Origin: Chitinophagaceae bacterium | Lineage (GTDB): Bacteria; Bacteroidota; Bacteroidia; Chitinophagales; Chitinophagaceae | Reading direction: 5' to 3' | Length of the DNA: 64,000 nt | Assembly (NCBI GenBank): GCA_024508725.1 | Contig: JANINS010000004.1 | Location: forward strand, 204,163 to 268,162 | Shown here: piece after piece, positions 8,656-16,333 of the stretch | Numbering within the stretch: position 1 is the stretch's first letter | Layout of the letters: each line of letters begins with the position of its first letter | The notes under the pieces: generated by a model | The model's database searches: none | Seen by the model: the letters and a program-made list of their open reading frames with translations, nothing else | What the model was told of the DNA's origin: nothing | Position numbers and translations under genes: made by a program

Positions 8656-8840
8656 CACATTAGGAACATAGTTCATATACTTCTATGTGAACCATGTGCC
8701 TATGTGTTAAACCAAGCTCAACAAATAAGTGAAAGTTGAAGAGTGCGATCCTTCGACAAACTCAGGACAGGCTGCTACACTCAGATCAATTATAAGTGAA
8801 AGTTGAACTGAGCGTAGCAACGAAGCTCAATCTGTGTTAC
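8656..8840. repeat. intergenic repeat cluster after mpl
   Basis: Two things stand out. At 8656-8697 there is an imperfect inverted repeat built from ACATAG/CTATGTG words (for example ACATAGTTCATA facing CTATGTGAACC and CTATGTGTT). At 8724-8740 and 8791-8807 there is a 15-base direct repeat ending ATAAGTGAAAGTTGAA, the first copy continuing into GAGTGCGA and CTTCGACAAACTCAGG, which resemble parts of the TTGCGTCGCAC-family element in reverse. No coding frame is credible here. The region lies between mpl and the exonuclease gene. Confidence 0.55.
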
Positions 8841-8872
8841 TTTCGTTCACTCAATAATTAATTCTCTTTTTG

Positions 8873-9643
8873 ATGAAGCTCCAGTTAAATCGTCCGATCG
8901 CTTTTATTGATCTTGAAACAACCGGTATTAATCTTGGCTTAGACAGGATCGTTGAGATCGCTATTGTGAGGATCAATACAGATGGCACTAAGACGAATAA
9001 ACGCAAGCTGCTCAACCCGCAAATGCCTATTCCGGCAGAATCAACTGCGATCCATGGCATCACCAACGAAATGGTGAAAGATGCACCAACATTCAAAGAT
9101 GTTTCCAACGAGATCAAACAATTTATTGAAAACTGTGATCTTGGTGGGTACAACAGCAATCGTTTTGATATTCCCATGCTGGTAGAAGAGTTTCTTCGCT
9201 GCGGTATCAACTTTTCTGTTGATGGAAGAAAACTGGTAGATGTGCAGCGTGTATTTCATTTGATGGAGCAAAGAACATTGAGTGCAGCCTATCAATTTTA
9301 CTGCAGTAAAACTTTAGAGAATGCCCACAGTGCAGAAGCGGATGCTGAAGCTACCTGGGAAATTTTACTTGCACAGGTTGAACGTTATCCGAACCTGGGA
9401 ACAACAGTAGAAGCGATCTGCAAGTTCTGCGGTGAAGATGATATCGTTGATTTTGGCAGAAGATTCATCAAGCAGAATGGTGTAGAAGTGTTCAACTTTG
9501 GTAAGTACAAAGGCAAATCAGTTGCAGAGATATTAAAAGCCGAGCCACAGTATTACGACTGGATGATGAGAGGCGATTTTGCCATGCATACCAAGCAGAA
9601 ACTCACCGAGATATTCAACAGAACCATGTTAAAAAAAGTCTAA
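8873..9643 (+). CDS. DnaQ-like 3'-5' exonuclease with C-terminal DUF3820-type domain
   Basis: A 256-residue protein. The DEDD exonuclease core shows ExoI FIDLETTGIN, ExoII GYNSNRFDIPMLVEEF and ExoIII HSAEADAEATW, giving the acidic metal ligands; the His of ExoIII (N-A-H-S) marks the DEDDh type. After residue 200 comes FNFGKYKGKSVAEIL with PQYYDWM, the small domain (DUF3820 / quorum-regulated factor) often joined to RNase T/DnaQ-like nucleases. A role in trimming 3' ends of DNA or RNA is likely, but it is not the polymerase III epsilon subunit proper. ATG 8873 is chosen; TTG 8870 precedes it. Confidence 0.88.
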   Translation: MKLQLNRPIAFIDLETTGINLGLDRIVEIAIVRINTDGTKTNKRKLLNPQMPIPAESTAIHGITNEMVKDAPTFKDVSNEIKQFIENCDLGGYNSNRFDIPMLVEEFLRCGINFSVDGRKLVDVQRVFHLMEQRTLSAAYQFYCSKTLENAHSAEADAEATWEILLAQVERYPNLGTTVEAICKFCGEDDIVDFGRRFIKQNGVEVFNFGKYKGKSVAEILKAEPQYYDWMMRGDFAMHTKQKLTEIFNRTMLKKV

Positions 9644-9714
9644 ACGAACTTCTTAGTAAAACTTAAACTTAGCGTGTAAAAGTTTATTGTATTTTCGGTT
9701 CTTAAGTTCAGTTT

Positions 9715-10518
9715 TTGGAAAAGATTGTCATCATACCCACTTACAACGAAAAAGAAAATATTGCATCTATTCTTGATGCTGTTTTCTCGATGAATAAAGG
9801 TTTTCATGTGCTGGTGATCGATGACGGATCTCCTGATGGTACTGCACAGATCGTTCGTGATCTTTTTAATAAATATCCCGGCCAGCTTTTTCTTGAAGAA
9901 CGCAAAGGCAAACTTGGGTTGGGCACTGCTTATATTCATGGTTTCAAGTGGAGTATTGAAAGAGGCTATCAATTCATTTTCGAAATGGATGCAGACTTCT
10001 CTCACAATCCTGCCGATCTTGAACGTTTGTACAATGCCTGTAAAAAAGAAGGTGCCGATCTAGCTGTAGGTAGCAGGTATGTACTCGGAGGAAAGATCGA
10101 GAATTGGCCGTGGGACAGGAAGTTCTACTCTAAAGGTGGAGCATTGTATACGAAGATCATCACCTGGATGCCGGTGAATGATCCAACTGCAGGGTTTATT
10201 TGTTACACCAAAAAAGTACTTGAAACGATCAACCTCGATGAGATTGAATTCGTTGGTTATGCTTTCCAGATCGAAATGAAATTCGCAGCCTGGAAACTGG
10301 GTTTCAAAATCAAGGAAGTGCCCATCACTTTTGTTGATCGCAAAGAAGGCACCAGCAAAATGAACAAAGGCATTTTAAAAGAAGGCATTCTCGGCGTTAT
10401 CAAGATACAATGGCATAGCATGTTCAAGAACTATCGCAGAAGGGTTGGTTCAGGAAATGCCACTACCAAGATCGTTACTCCTGCATTCGATAATGAACTG
10501 GTAGCCGAAGGAAAATAA
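9715..10518 (+). CDS. polyprenol-phosphate mannosyl/glycosyltransferase, GT2 family
   Basis: A 267-residue GT-A glycosyltransferase of the dolichol-phosphate-mannose synthase type without membrane segments. Motifs are KIVIIPTYNEKENI, VLVIDDGSPDGT, FEMDADFSHNP (DxD metal site) and GSRYVLGG, with GTSKMNKG near the end. It transfers a sugar from a nucleotide donor to polyprenyl phosphate at the membrane for glycoprotein or envelope glycan assembly. The only usable start is TTG 9715: a TAA stop sits in frame at 9703-9705 and the first strand (EKIVIIPTYNE) begins immediately after the TTG, so a TTG initiator is strongly implied. A TATTTTCG promoter-like box lies about 25 bases upstream. Confidence 0.9.
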   Translation: MEKIVIIPTYNEKENIASILDAVFSMNKGFHVLVIDDGSPDGTAQIVRDLFNKYPGQLFLEERKGKLGLGTAYIHGFKWSIERGYQFIFEMDADFSHNPADLERLYNACKKEGADLAVGSRYVLGGKIENWPWDRKFYSKGGALYTKIITWMPVNDPTAGFICYTKKVLETINLDEIEFVGYAFQIEMKFAAWKLGFKIKEVPITFVDRKEGTSKMNKGILKEGILGVIKIQWHSMFKNYRRRVGSGNATTKIVTPAFDNELVAEGK

Positions 10519-10544
10519 TTATTGCACCAGCTGGATTTTCATTT

Positions 10545-10600
10545 TTCATCGTTCCTTGCGTCGCACACTTGTACTGAATATCTCTTATCAGCTTTCCCAC
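10545..10600. repeat. TTGCGTCGCAC-family half-element
   Basis: CATCGTTCC followed by TTGCGTCGCACACTTGTAC (10556-10574) and then ATCTCTTATCAGCT. The same order, CATCGTTCC, core, then a TATC..TCAGCT or TCGGCT tail, is seen at 59943-59990 and, inverted, at 16262-16310. It fills most of the gap between the glycosyltransferase and the EamA transporter. Confidence 0.7.
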
Positions 10601-10624
10601 CATTTAGAATAATATTGCAGCTGC

Positions 10625-11521
10625 ATGAGTAAGAACATCCAGGCAGCACTTCTTAGAATGCATCTTGCAGTTTTTATCTGGGGATTTACCGGTGTGTTGG
10701 GTAGAGCCATTCAACTAAATGAAGGATTCCTGGTATGGTGGAGACTACTGATCACCGTAGTATCACTCTGGGTGTTGTTCTACTTTCTTGGATGGATCAG
10801 AAAGATCCAACGAAAAGAATTTCTCAAGATCGCAGCCATCGGAACTGTATTAGCATTGCACTGGCTTTGTTTTTATGGAAGTATCAAGTACGCCAATGTT
10901 TCTGTGGCATTGACTTGCCTTGCGACTTCTGGTTTATTTTCAGCAATTGTAGAACCGCTATTCTTCCGAAAAAGGATCAATGCAACTGAACTGTTTCTTG
11001 GCTTATTTGCTTTGGCCGGAATTGCCATTATCTATTTTTCCAACCTGGAATTCTCAATTGGTATTTATATTGGTCTTGCAGCTTCATTGTTCACCGTTTT
11101 GGTTTCAGTGATGAATAAAAAGCTGGTAGAAGGTTACGAGCCACAAACCATTTGTTTGTACCAGCTCTCCGGTGGCTTTTTAGGCTTAACGCTGATGATG
11201 CCTTTATACAATTGGCTTTTCCCTACCGATGTTTTAGTTCCACATGGTTGGGACTGGCTTTGGTTGCTCATTCTTAGCTGGCTTTGTACCATTGTTACAT
11301 TCTTCTTGTACATCTATGCATTACGACGTTTAAGTGCTTTTACAATGAATCTTACCCTAACGCTTGAACCTGTTTACGGGATCATTCTTGCTTTTGTATT
11401 TTATAACGAGAGTAAAGATCTCAGTGACTATTTCTACATGGGTTTTGGATTGATATTGTTAGCGGTTCTATTACAGATGCGAAGGCTGACCAAACAAAAA
11501 CTGCCGTCATCTGCCCCATAG
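10625..11521 (+). CDS. EamA/DMT-family transporter
   Basis: A 298-residue integral membrane protein with about ten hydrophobic helices arranged as two five-helix EamA repeats. The first begins LAVFIWGFTGVLGRAI and contains WLCFYGSIKYANVSVA; the second begins GIYIGLAASLFTVLVSVMN and contains LSAFTMNLTLTLEPVYG, the usual strongly conserved EP helix start. Drug/metabolite transporter superfamily exporters of amino acids or other small metabolites have this shape. Substrate cannot be predicted. Start ATG 10625, immediately after a repeat element; the truncated haemoglobin follows 50 bases downstream. Confidence 0.88.
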   Translation: MSKNIQAALLRMHLAVFIWGFTGVLGRAIQLNEGFLVWWRLLITVVSLWVLFYFLGWIRKIQRKEFLKIAAIGTVLALHWLCFYGSIKYANVSVALTCLATSGLFSAIVEPLFFRKRINATELFLGLFALAGIAIIYFSNLEFSIGIYIGLAASLFTVLVSVMNKKLVEGYEPQTICLYQLSGGFLGLTLMMPLYNWLFPTDVLVPHGWDWLWLLILSWLCTIVTFFLYIYALRRLSAFTMNLTLTLEPVYGIILAFVFYNESKDLSDYFYMGFGLILLAVLLQMRRLTKQKLPSSAP

Positions 11522-11571
11522 TTATGATTCTGCTCACACTTTCTTAAGAATTGCTTTCTTTTTTTTGCACG

Positions 11572-11961
11572 ATGAAGACCGACCTTCAAAACAGGGAAGA
11601 TATTGCTGCACTGGTAAATGCGTTTTACGATAAGGTGAGGGTAAACACTCAGATCGGTCACTTCTTTAACGATGTAGTTAAAGTAAATTGGGAAAAGCAT
11701 CTGCCCAAGATGTACGATTTCTGGGAAGGAATTGTTTTTGGTGGATCGTATTATTCAGGCAATCCAATGAATGTTCATAAACAGGTGAATGCTTTACATG
11801 CATTCTCTAAATCTGATTTCGATGAATGGCTTAAGTTATTCAAACAAACAGTTGATGAAATGTATGAAGGAGAAAAAGCGGAGCTGATCAAACAAAGAGC
11901 ACTGTCTATTGCAACGGTTATGCAACTGAAGGTGATCCACAACAACCAGTTCTATAATTAA
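11572..11961 (+). CDS. group III truncated haemoglobin
   Basis: A 129-residue 2-on-2 globin. DIAALVNAFYDKVR is helix B, then HFFNDV, MYDFWEGIVFGG (helix E region), NPMNVHKQVNALHAFSKSDFDEWLKLF carrying the proximal histidine segment, and a C-terminal helix with QRALSIATVM. The pattern fits the P/III group found in Bacteroidota and proteobacteria, proposed to handle oxygen or nitric oxide. ATG 11572 is chosen over TTG 11551 because family proteins begin just before the NREDI helix. Its stop overlaps the stop of the convergent gene by three to four bases. Confidence 0.87.
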   Translation: MKTDLQNREDIAALVNAFYDKVRVNTQIGHFFNDVVKVNWEKHLPKMYDFWEGIVFGGSYYSGNPMNVHKQVNALHAFSKSDFDEWLKLFKQTVDEMYEGEKAELIKQRALSIATVMQLKVIHNNQFYN

Positions 11962-12674
11962 GCTTGTACGGTTATATACCTCACCAGGCTTCGCTTAGCT
12001 ACCGGAAGCAATGTTTCTTCTAATGGATAACTCAATTCCGTTTCAATGGCGTATACTGCAGGATTGGGAAGATCTGATCTGTTTTTAAGCAACTCCGATT
12101 TTATGTTCTCGTAAGAATTCACAATCGTTCTCTGCCAAACATCAACAAACTCAGTCTTCATGCTGCGGTACTTTTCATCATGCTTCTCAAATATGCTTAA
12201 GCGATATTGATAAACCCACGTGTTTCTAGCAGCACCTTCACACAAAAAGAAATAACCTTCTACACTGTCTAAAGGAATAATACCAACAGGGGAGATGTTC
12301 AGTTTATCTTCGATGAATTCGTAAATCTCCGTTCCATCCTGGATAGTGCTTCTCATCTTTCCTGCAGAATAATTGATGATCTCTTCCAACTCAGTCATCA
12401 GTTCATCATCCCCAATCATCTGTTCATATAATAACTGTAGTTTTTCTATTTGTATACCGGTAAGCTTCTTCGGAAATTGCTCCTGCAGAAAACGTTTATT
12501 CTCTCTGAATGCTACAATATTGTTGTAGTGAAAAATCACATCGGCTAACTGGGGATAAAGTCTGTTCTCGTTGAAGTATTTGTTGATCTCTTTCAAATAA
12601 GCCAGCAGCGTATATTTCTTTAATTCAAAGTCTATATAGCCATCAGCAAACCAGGTCTCGGATAAGGTTCTCAT
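11958..12674 (-). CDS. conserved hypothetical protein, alpha-helical
   Basis: A 238-residue cytoplasmic protein with no signal peptide or membrane segment. It is largely alpha-helical and acidic in the middle, with repeated long helices (ELKKYTLLAYLKEINKYF, KLQLLYEQMIGDDEL) and a C-terminal part rich in aromatic residues. I do not recognise a domain, though the length and start look like a conserved Bacteroidota family. It is preceded by an unusually perfect Shine-Dalgarno sequence (12678-12686). It converges on the truncated haemoglobin gene with overlapping stop codons. Confidence 0.75.
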   Translation of the reverse strand: MRTLSETWFADGYIDFELKKYTLLAYLKEINKYFNENRLYPQLADVIFHYNNIVAFRENKRFLQEQFPKKLTGIQIEKLQLLYEQMIGDDELMTELEEIINYSAGKMRSTIQDGTEIYEFIEDKLNISPVGIIPLDSVEGYFFLCEGAARNTWVYQYRLSIFEKHDEKYRSMKTEFVDVWQRTIVNSYENIKSELLKNRSDLPNPAVYAIETELSYPLEETLLPVAKRSLVRYITVQA

Positions 12675-12677
12675 TGT

Positions 12678-12686
12678 TCACCTCCT
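12678..12686 (-). promoter_or_regulatory. perfect Shine-Dalgarno sequence AGGAGGTGA
   Basis: On the minus strand AGGAGGTGA lies three bases upstream of ATG 12674, nine bases fully complementary to the 16S rRNA 3' end. Most starts in this window have no visible purine-rich site, as is usual for Bacteroidota, so this one is exceptional. It fixes the start codon; the very short spacing could even slow initiation. Confidence 0.7.
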
Positions 12687-12786
12687 TTTCGATTGTTCCT
12701 TCAATTTACAACCGAAGAGATGAAAAATTCTTGCCAGACTTACTAACAGGTGTGAATTAACTTTTTGTGACGGGTGAACTGATGAA

Positions 12787-13515
12787 CTAATCGGCAGGGC
12801 TGGGATGTCTTTCCCTGTTACTCTTATGCTCGTTCAAAGTAAAGAGCAATGATGTTTGCAAATAATCTTTACCTGTGCTATTACCTGTCATCCGGTAATC
12901 ATATTGTCTCAGGTAACCTGATTGTAAAGTGAAATGATCGTCAAACACATAACCAACTCCAATAGCGAACCTGTTTCGTTCGAAATATGGTTTAACATTG
13001 GTGAGAAATATTTCATTTGAAACAGAGCCATACACTGCTCCGGTTTCGATCTTCTTTTTATTGAAAGGTACCAGCACACTCAGCCTGTACCGAAAACGGT
13101 TTCTGTATTCAGCCGAGGTCCAGCGTTGCTCTATACGATACCTGTGTTCAATCTTAACCCTGTTGAGATTATTAGTTAGTGTGAACTGTTGCCAGAAACG
13201 AAATTCGCTGCTTGTAACATTTTTAAAATTGCCAACAGGCATATACGTTACATACTGACCTGCAGCAACTGTAATGTTGAACTGTTTCGCAATATTGTAT
13301 CCGATACCACCTTTGTATTCATGGTAGTTGAAGTCGTTATAAATTTTCTGGCTTCTAAGCTGACCTTCAAAAAAAGCATTCCACTTCTCGTTGAAAGTTT
13401 TCTTTACGTTCAAAAGATTCCAGGTGCCCAAACCATCTGTTTGAGCCAAAGCATTCATCGAAAAAAATAAAGCCATCAATGCTACGATGGCTTTATGTAA
13501 GTATTGTTTAGTCAT
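12787..13515 (-). CDS. DUF2490 outer-membrane beta-barrel protein
   Basis: A 242-residue exported protein. A signal peptide (KAIVALMALFFSMNALAQ) is followed by alternating amphipathic strands such as WNAFFEGQLRSQKIYNDF, RFWQQFTLTNNLNRVKIEHR and RYRLSVLVPF, the shape of DUF2490 outer-membrane barrels. The motif HRYRIEQRW is characteristic. Function unknown; probably an outer-membrane channel or scaffold. The E2 gene ends four bases upstream on the same strand, so the two are likely one transcript, an unusual pairing with no obvious functional link. Confidence 0.82.
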   Translation of the reverse strand: MTKQYLHKAIVALMALFFSMNALAQTDGLGTWNLLNVKKTFNEKWNAFFEGQLRSQKIYNDFNYHEYKGGIGYNIAKQFNITVAAGQYVTYMPVGNFKNVTSSEFRFWQQFTLTNNLNRVKIEHRYRIEQRWTSAEYRNRFRYRLSVLVPFNKKKIETGAVYGSVSNEIFLTNVKPYFERNRFAIGVGYVFDDHFTLQSGYLRQYDYRMTGNSTGKDYLQTSLLFTLNEHKSNRERHPSPAD

Positions 13516-13519
13516 CTAA

Positions 13520-14872
13520 TTACCAGGTTCTGTTAGGATCCCACTTTTCAAATTCTTTCGCTACTTCTGTAAGGAATGATGCTCCCAGGCTTCCATCAAC
13601 GATCCGGTGATCGTAACTCATGCTCAGGTACATCATGTGCCTGATACCGATCGTATCGCCTTGTGGTGTTTCAATCACCACAGGACGTTTCTTAATAGCT
13701 CCAACAGCTAGGATCGCAACCTGGGGTTGGTTAATGATCGGTGTTCCCATCAAACTTCCGAAAGTACCTACATTGGTAAGTGTAAACGTTCCACCTGTCG
13801 TATCATCCGGTTTCAGTTTATTGTTTCGTGCTGAATCAGCCAATCCATTCACTGATCTGCTCAAACCAACAAGATTCAACATATCAGCATTCTTTATTAC
13901 CGGAACGATCAGGTTACCACTCGGCAAAGCTGTCGCCATTCCAATGTTGATGTCTTTTTTTATGATGATCTTATCGCCATCAACAGATGCATTGATCATT
14001 GGATGTCGCTTGATCACCCTAACAATACATTCGATGAACAACGGTGTGAAAGTGATCTTCGTTCCTTCCTGTTTTTCAAAGCTCTTCTTCACCTTCTCAC
14101 GCCACAATACCATGTTGGTAACATCAGCTTCTGTAAAACTCGTTACATGTGGAGAAGTGTGCTTGCTGTCGACCATGTGTTTGGCTATCAGCTTACGCAT
14201 TCTATCCATTTCAATGATCTCAACGTTTCCGCCGTAGTTCACTGTAGATGGAACTTCAGAACGTTGTTCGTTGCTGGTTGATCGTTGTTCAACAGCGTCT
14301 TCTTTCGTATTTCGTACTTCGTTATTCGTACTTTGTATTTTCCCAGCTTTCTTATCAGCAACATACTGCAGGATATCTTTCTTCGAAACTCTTCCTTCAT
14401 TTCCTGTTCCTGGAACATTCTCCAGTTCAGCCATTGAAATGCCTTCACTGTTGGCAATGTTCAGCACCAAAGGAGAATAGAACCTGTTGCCACCACCTTT
14501 TGGAGCAATGGTTGGCGTGTTCTGTGGTGTATAAGGAACTTCAACCGATTTATCCGGCTGAGGTTGCTGTGCAGGTTGTTGTTGTGTTTGCTGAGGTTGA
14601 GCCGCTGGTTTAACAGCACCTGCAGCCTGTCCGTTCATTTCAACACGTGCTATAACTGTTCCGATGGGAACCACATCATTTTCTTTGAAAAGAATTTCAG
14701 TGATCGTTCCTTCAGCGGTTGAAGGCACTTCGCTATCCACCTTATCTGTGGCTATCTCAAGTACAGTTTCGTCTTGTTTAACGCTGTCGCCCACCTTCTT
14801 GTGCCATTTAAGCACGGTAGCTTCCATTATGCTTTCGCCCATTTTGGGCATCACCAGTTCAGCTATTGCCAT
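13520..14872 (-). CDS. 2-oxo acid dehydrogenase complex E2 (dihydrolipoamide acyltransferase)
   Basis: A 450-residue E2 core subunit. The lipoyl domain spans residues 1-78 with lipoylated K44 in ATDKVDS. A Q/P-rich linker follows (80-128), then the E3/E1-binding domain about 131-174 (SPLVLNIANSEG to RVSKKDILQY), a second linker, and the catalytic acyltransferase domain from 215 with H422 and D426 in SYDHRIVDG. It would carry acyl groups to CoA in a pyruvate, 2-oxoglutarate or branched-chain complex. One lipoyl domain and the HMMYLSMSYDHR sequence are compatible with branched-chain or pyruvate types; which one is not decidable here, since E1 and E3 are not in the window. The second linker (residues 179-206) is encoded by 7-base repeats, noted separately. 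Confidence 0.92.
   Translation of the reverse strand: MAIAELVMPKMGESIMEATVLKWHKKVGDSVKQDETVLEIATDKVDSEVPSTAEGTITEILFKENDVVPIGTVIARVEMNGQAAGAVKPAAQPQQTQQQPAQQPQPDKSVEVPYTPQNTPTIAPKGGGNRFYSPLVLNIANSEGISMAELENVPGTGNEGRVSKKDILQYVADKKAGKIQSTNNEVRNTKEDAVEQRSTSNEQRSEVPSTVNYGGNVEIIEMDRMRKLIAKHMVDSKHTSPHVTSFTEADVTNMVLWREKVKKSFEKQEGTKITFTPLFIECIVRVIKRHPMINASVDGDKIIIKKDINIGMATALPSGNLIVPVIKNADMLNLVGLSRSVNGLADSARNNKLKPDDTTGGTFTLTNVGTFGSLMGTPIINQPQVAILAVGAIKKRPVVIETPQGDTIGIRHMMYLSMSYDHRIVDGSLGASFLTEVAKEFEKWDPNRTW
14262..14340. repeat. two 7-base-period arrays inside the E2 coding sequence
   Basis: At 14262-14289 there are four units (CGTTGTT, CGTTGCT, GGTTGAT, CGTTGTT). At 14306-14340 there are five (CGTATTT, CGTACTT, CGTTATT, CGTACTT, TGTATTT). 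Both have strict 7-base period with one or two variable positions. They encode E2 residues of about 179-206, rich in N, E, R, S and T (for example NNEVRNTK and STSNEQRSE), between the binding domain and the catalytic domain. Confidence 0.8.
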
Positions 14873-15243
14873 ACAATCGTTTTTTATGAGGTCAGCTGTA
14901 ATGCTACTATGAAGCTTTACTTGCGTCGCACTCTTCAGGTTTCAGTTCCCTGATCAGCTTGCGTTGCCCTCAATCAAGTGGCAAAGAAAACAAGATGAGG
15001 GGTTTTTAGCAAATCTACCTTTGAACAGTGTGGGAATTTCCTGCTGATATTCAGCTACAGTACATCTTTTACCTGTTTAAATATGGCCTGGGCGTTGTTT
15101 TAAGCCTGAATAGCTCACCTCGCTGCAATTTTCTGAATAGCACCTTTCTAAAAGTTTTTTAGGTGTAGAAGCCAAATTTTAATCCCATTAGAGGCTTCGC
15201 CGTACGATTGTTGTGCATTTTCCAGTTCTTCAAAATATTTTAT
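14873..15243. other. intergenic region with one repeat half-element
   Basis: This 370-base gap between the E2 start and the KGG gene holds a copy of the dispersed element at 14887-14935: GAGGTCAGCTGTAATGC, CTACTATGA, then TTGCGTCGCACTCTT. The first 25 bases closely match those before the copy at 54903. I see no coding frame, hairpin terminator or convincing promoter in the remaining bases. Confidence 0.6.
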
Positions 15244-15525
15244 ATGGAAACCATCGATACCGCAACACTGCAAAAAGTGTCTAAACGTGGCTTTGCTTCT
15301 ATGACTCCAGAACGACAGAAGGAAATTGCAAGATTGGGAGGTAGGGCAGCTCATGAAAAAGGTAAGGCTCACCGTTTCAATAGTGACGAAGCCAGGGCTG
15401 CAGGTAAAAAAGGTGGTGAGATCATCAGCAGAGATAGAGAGCACATGTCGCTGATCGGTAAAAAGGGTGGAGAGCATTCTCGTGGCGCAAATAGAAAGAA
15501 CGGCAGCTTAGAAGCTAGCCAGTAA
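15244..15525 (+). CDS. KGG-repeat stress-induced protein
   Basis: A 93-residue, highly charged hydrophilic protein with three KGG/LGG motifs: GFASMTPERQKEIARLGGRAAH, then ARAAGKKGGEI and SLIGKKGGEHS. This is the pattern of the stress-induced KGG proteins (YciG, GsiB-like hydrophilins), thought to protect cells under desiccation or stationary phase. No signal peptide. ATG 15244 is preferred to TTG 15208. It stands alone with a terminator six bases after the stop. Confidence 0.85.
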   Translation: METIDTATLQKVSKRGFASMTPERQKEIARLGGRAAHEKGKAHRFNSDEARAAGKKGGEIISRDREHMSLIGKKGGEHSRGANRKNGSLEASQ

Positions 15526-15530
15526 TCCGG

Positions 15531-15564
15531 AAGGAGAGGTGCTTGTGGGTGCTTCTCCTTTTTT
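15531..15564 (+). terminator. intrinsic terminator of the KGG gene
   Basis: AAGGAGA (15531-15537) pairs with TCTCCTT (15554-15560) and is followed by a run of six T. The 16-base loop is larger than usual. Confidence 0.65.
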
Positions 15565-15567
15565 GAT

Positions 15568-15676
15568 TGAGCAGGATGCTAAAAAATGCATCACCAGCCG
15601 GAGGCTGGCGAATGATTGAACTTTATTTATCTGAGCAGGATGCTCAGAAATAGTATTCACCAGCGAGACGCTGGCG
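15568..15676. repeat. double-hairpin REP-like element, two tandem copies
   Basis: Each copy joins a small palindrome GAGCAGGATGCT(C) to a second hairpin CACCAGC-5-GCTGGCG, ending GAA. Copy 1 is 15568-15612, copy 2 is 15632-15677. The five-base loops differ (CGGAG and GAGAC), while the stems are identical. Copies are in the same orientation, about 64 bases apart, between converging genes. Confidence 0.75.
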
Positions 15677-15709
15677 AAAAAAAAATCTGTCCTGTGATCA
15701 GGACAGATT
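15677..15709 (-). terminator. intrinsic terminator of the gene at 15742-16083
   Basis: Perfect 11-bp stem (AATCTGTCCTG at 15684-15694 with complement 15699-15709) and a four-base loop. A run of A at 15677-15685 becomes a T tract on the minus strand, so it ends leftward transcription. Confidence 0.85.
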
Positions 15710-15741
15710 GCACAACAATCGAAATAAAGGCCTACATCCAC

Positions 15742-16083
15742 TTAACTAAAAAGTTTAAGGAAGCTATTTTTTAATTCCTCGTTTACAATTCTGTTTGCCT
15801 GCATTTGCAGGCTGAACGATTTTTTTACAATCTCACCGATCTCGTCATAAGGTTCTTCAAAATGCTGTAATTCGTTCTTCATTTTGTTCAGCCACTTTTT
15901 TTGCAGGGTGAACTTTTCATCGAACGATTCTACCAGGTGCATTACGTTTTCATAGTCAGCCCTGTAGTATACATCGCTCAGGTGACGTTTCATGATCTCT
16001 ATTTCATCGTGTAAAAATCCCAGTTCCTTTAACCAAAGCTCATGCTCTATCTGGTGCTGCATGGTATGTTCGGCTGAAAACAT
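15742..16083 (-). CDS. hypothetical alpha-helical protein
   Basis: A 113-residue hydrophilic protein predicted almost entirely helical: an N-terminal helix with several His and Glu (HTMQHQIEHELW), then EIEIMKRHLSDVYY and LQKKWLNKMKNELQHF, and a C-terminal helix. The spacing looks like a short helical bundle or coiled coil. No family is recognised. ATG 16083 is preferred to the far upstream starts because the preceding residues lack structure. A strong terminator follows. It may be a regulator or stress-related partner; this is not supported further. Confidence 0.6.
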   Translation of the reverse strand: MFSAEHTMQHQIEHELWLKELGFLHDEIEIMKRHLSDVYYRADYENVMHLVESFDEKFTLQKKWLNKMKNELQHFEEPYDEIGEIVKKSFSLQMQANRIVNEELKNSFLKLFS

Positions 16084-16186
16084 AAGGATGGTTTTACTGT
16101 TCCGCTTAACGTCTGGACAAAGATGAGTTGCACTAACTGACAAAAAGATGACTTAATGCATTGCAAAACATGATTCTCGTCAGGAA

Positions 16187-16310
16187 TTTCACGCAAAGCG
16201 GAAGAAAGAAGCAAAGGCGGAAACATTCAATTTTTCGCCTTGATGATTTTGTTTGAAAAAGTAGCTCAGTAATGTTAGAAAGTACAAGAGTGCGACGCAA
16301 CGAACGATGC
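16187..16310. repeat. intergenic copies of both dispersed repeat families
   Basis: TTTCACGCAAAG at 16187-16198, followed by GAAGCAAAGGCGG, is a single-sided copy of the CGCAAAG family. At 16262-16310 TAGCTCAGTAATGTTA leads to GTACAAGAGTGCGACGCAA (16282-16300) and CGAACGATG, an inverted half-copy of the TTGCGTCGCAC family. Its TAGCTCAGTAA opening is repeated at 55034. Confidence 0.7.
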
Positions 16311-16333
16311 TATGAAAAATAGAAGATGACTAC

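Noticed and set aside
14262-14340. possible CRISPR-like repeats in this window (period repeats at several loci)
   Set aside because: Units are 7 or 10 bases without spacers of constant size, and there are no cas genes.
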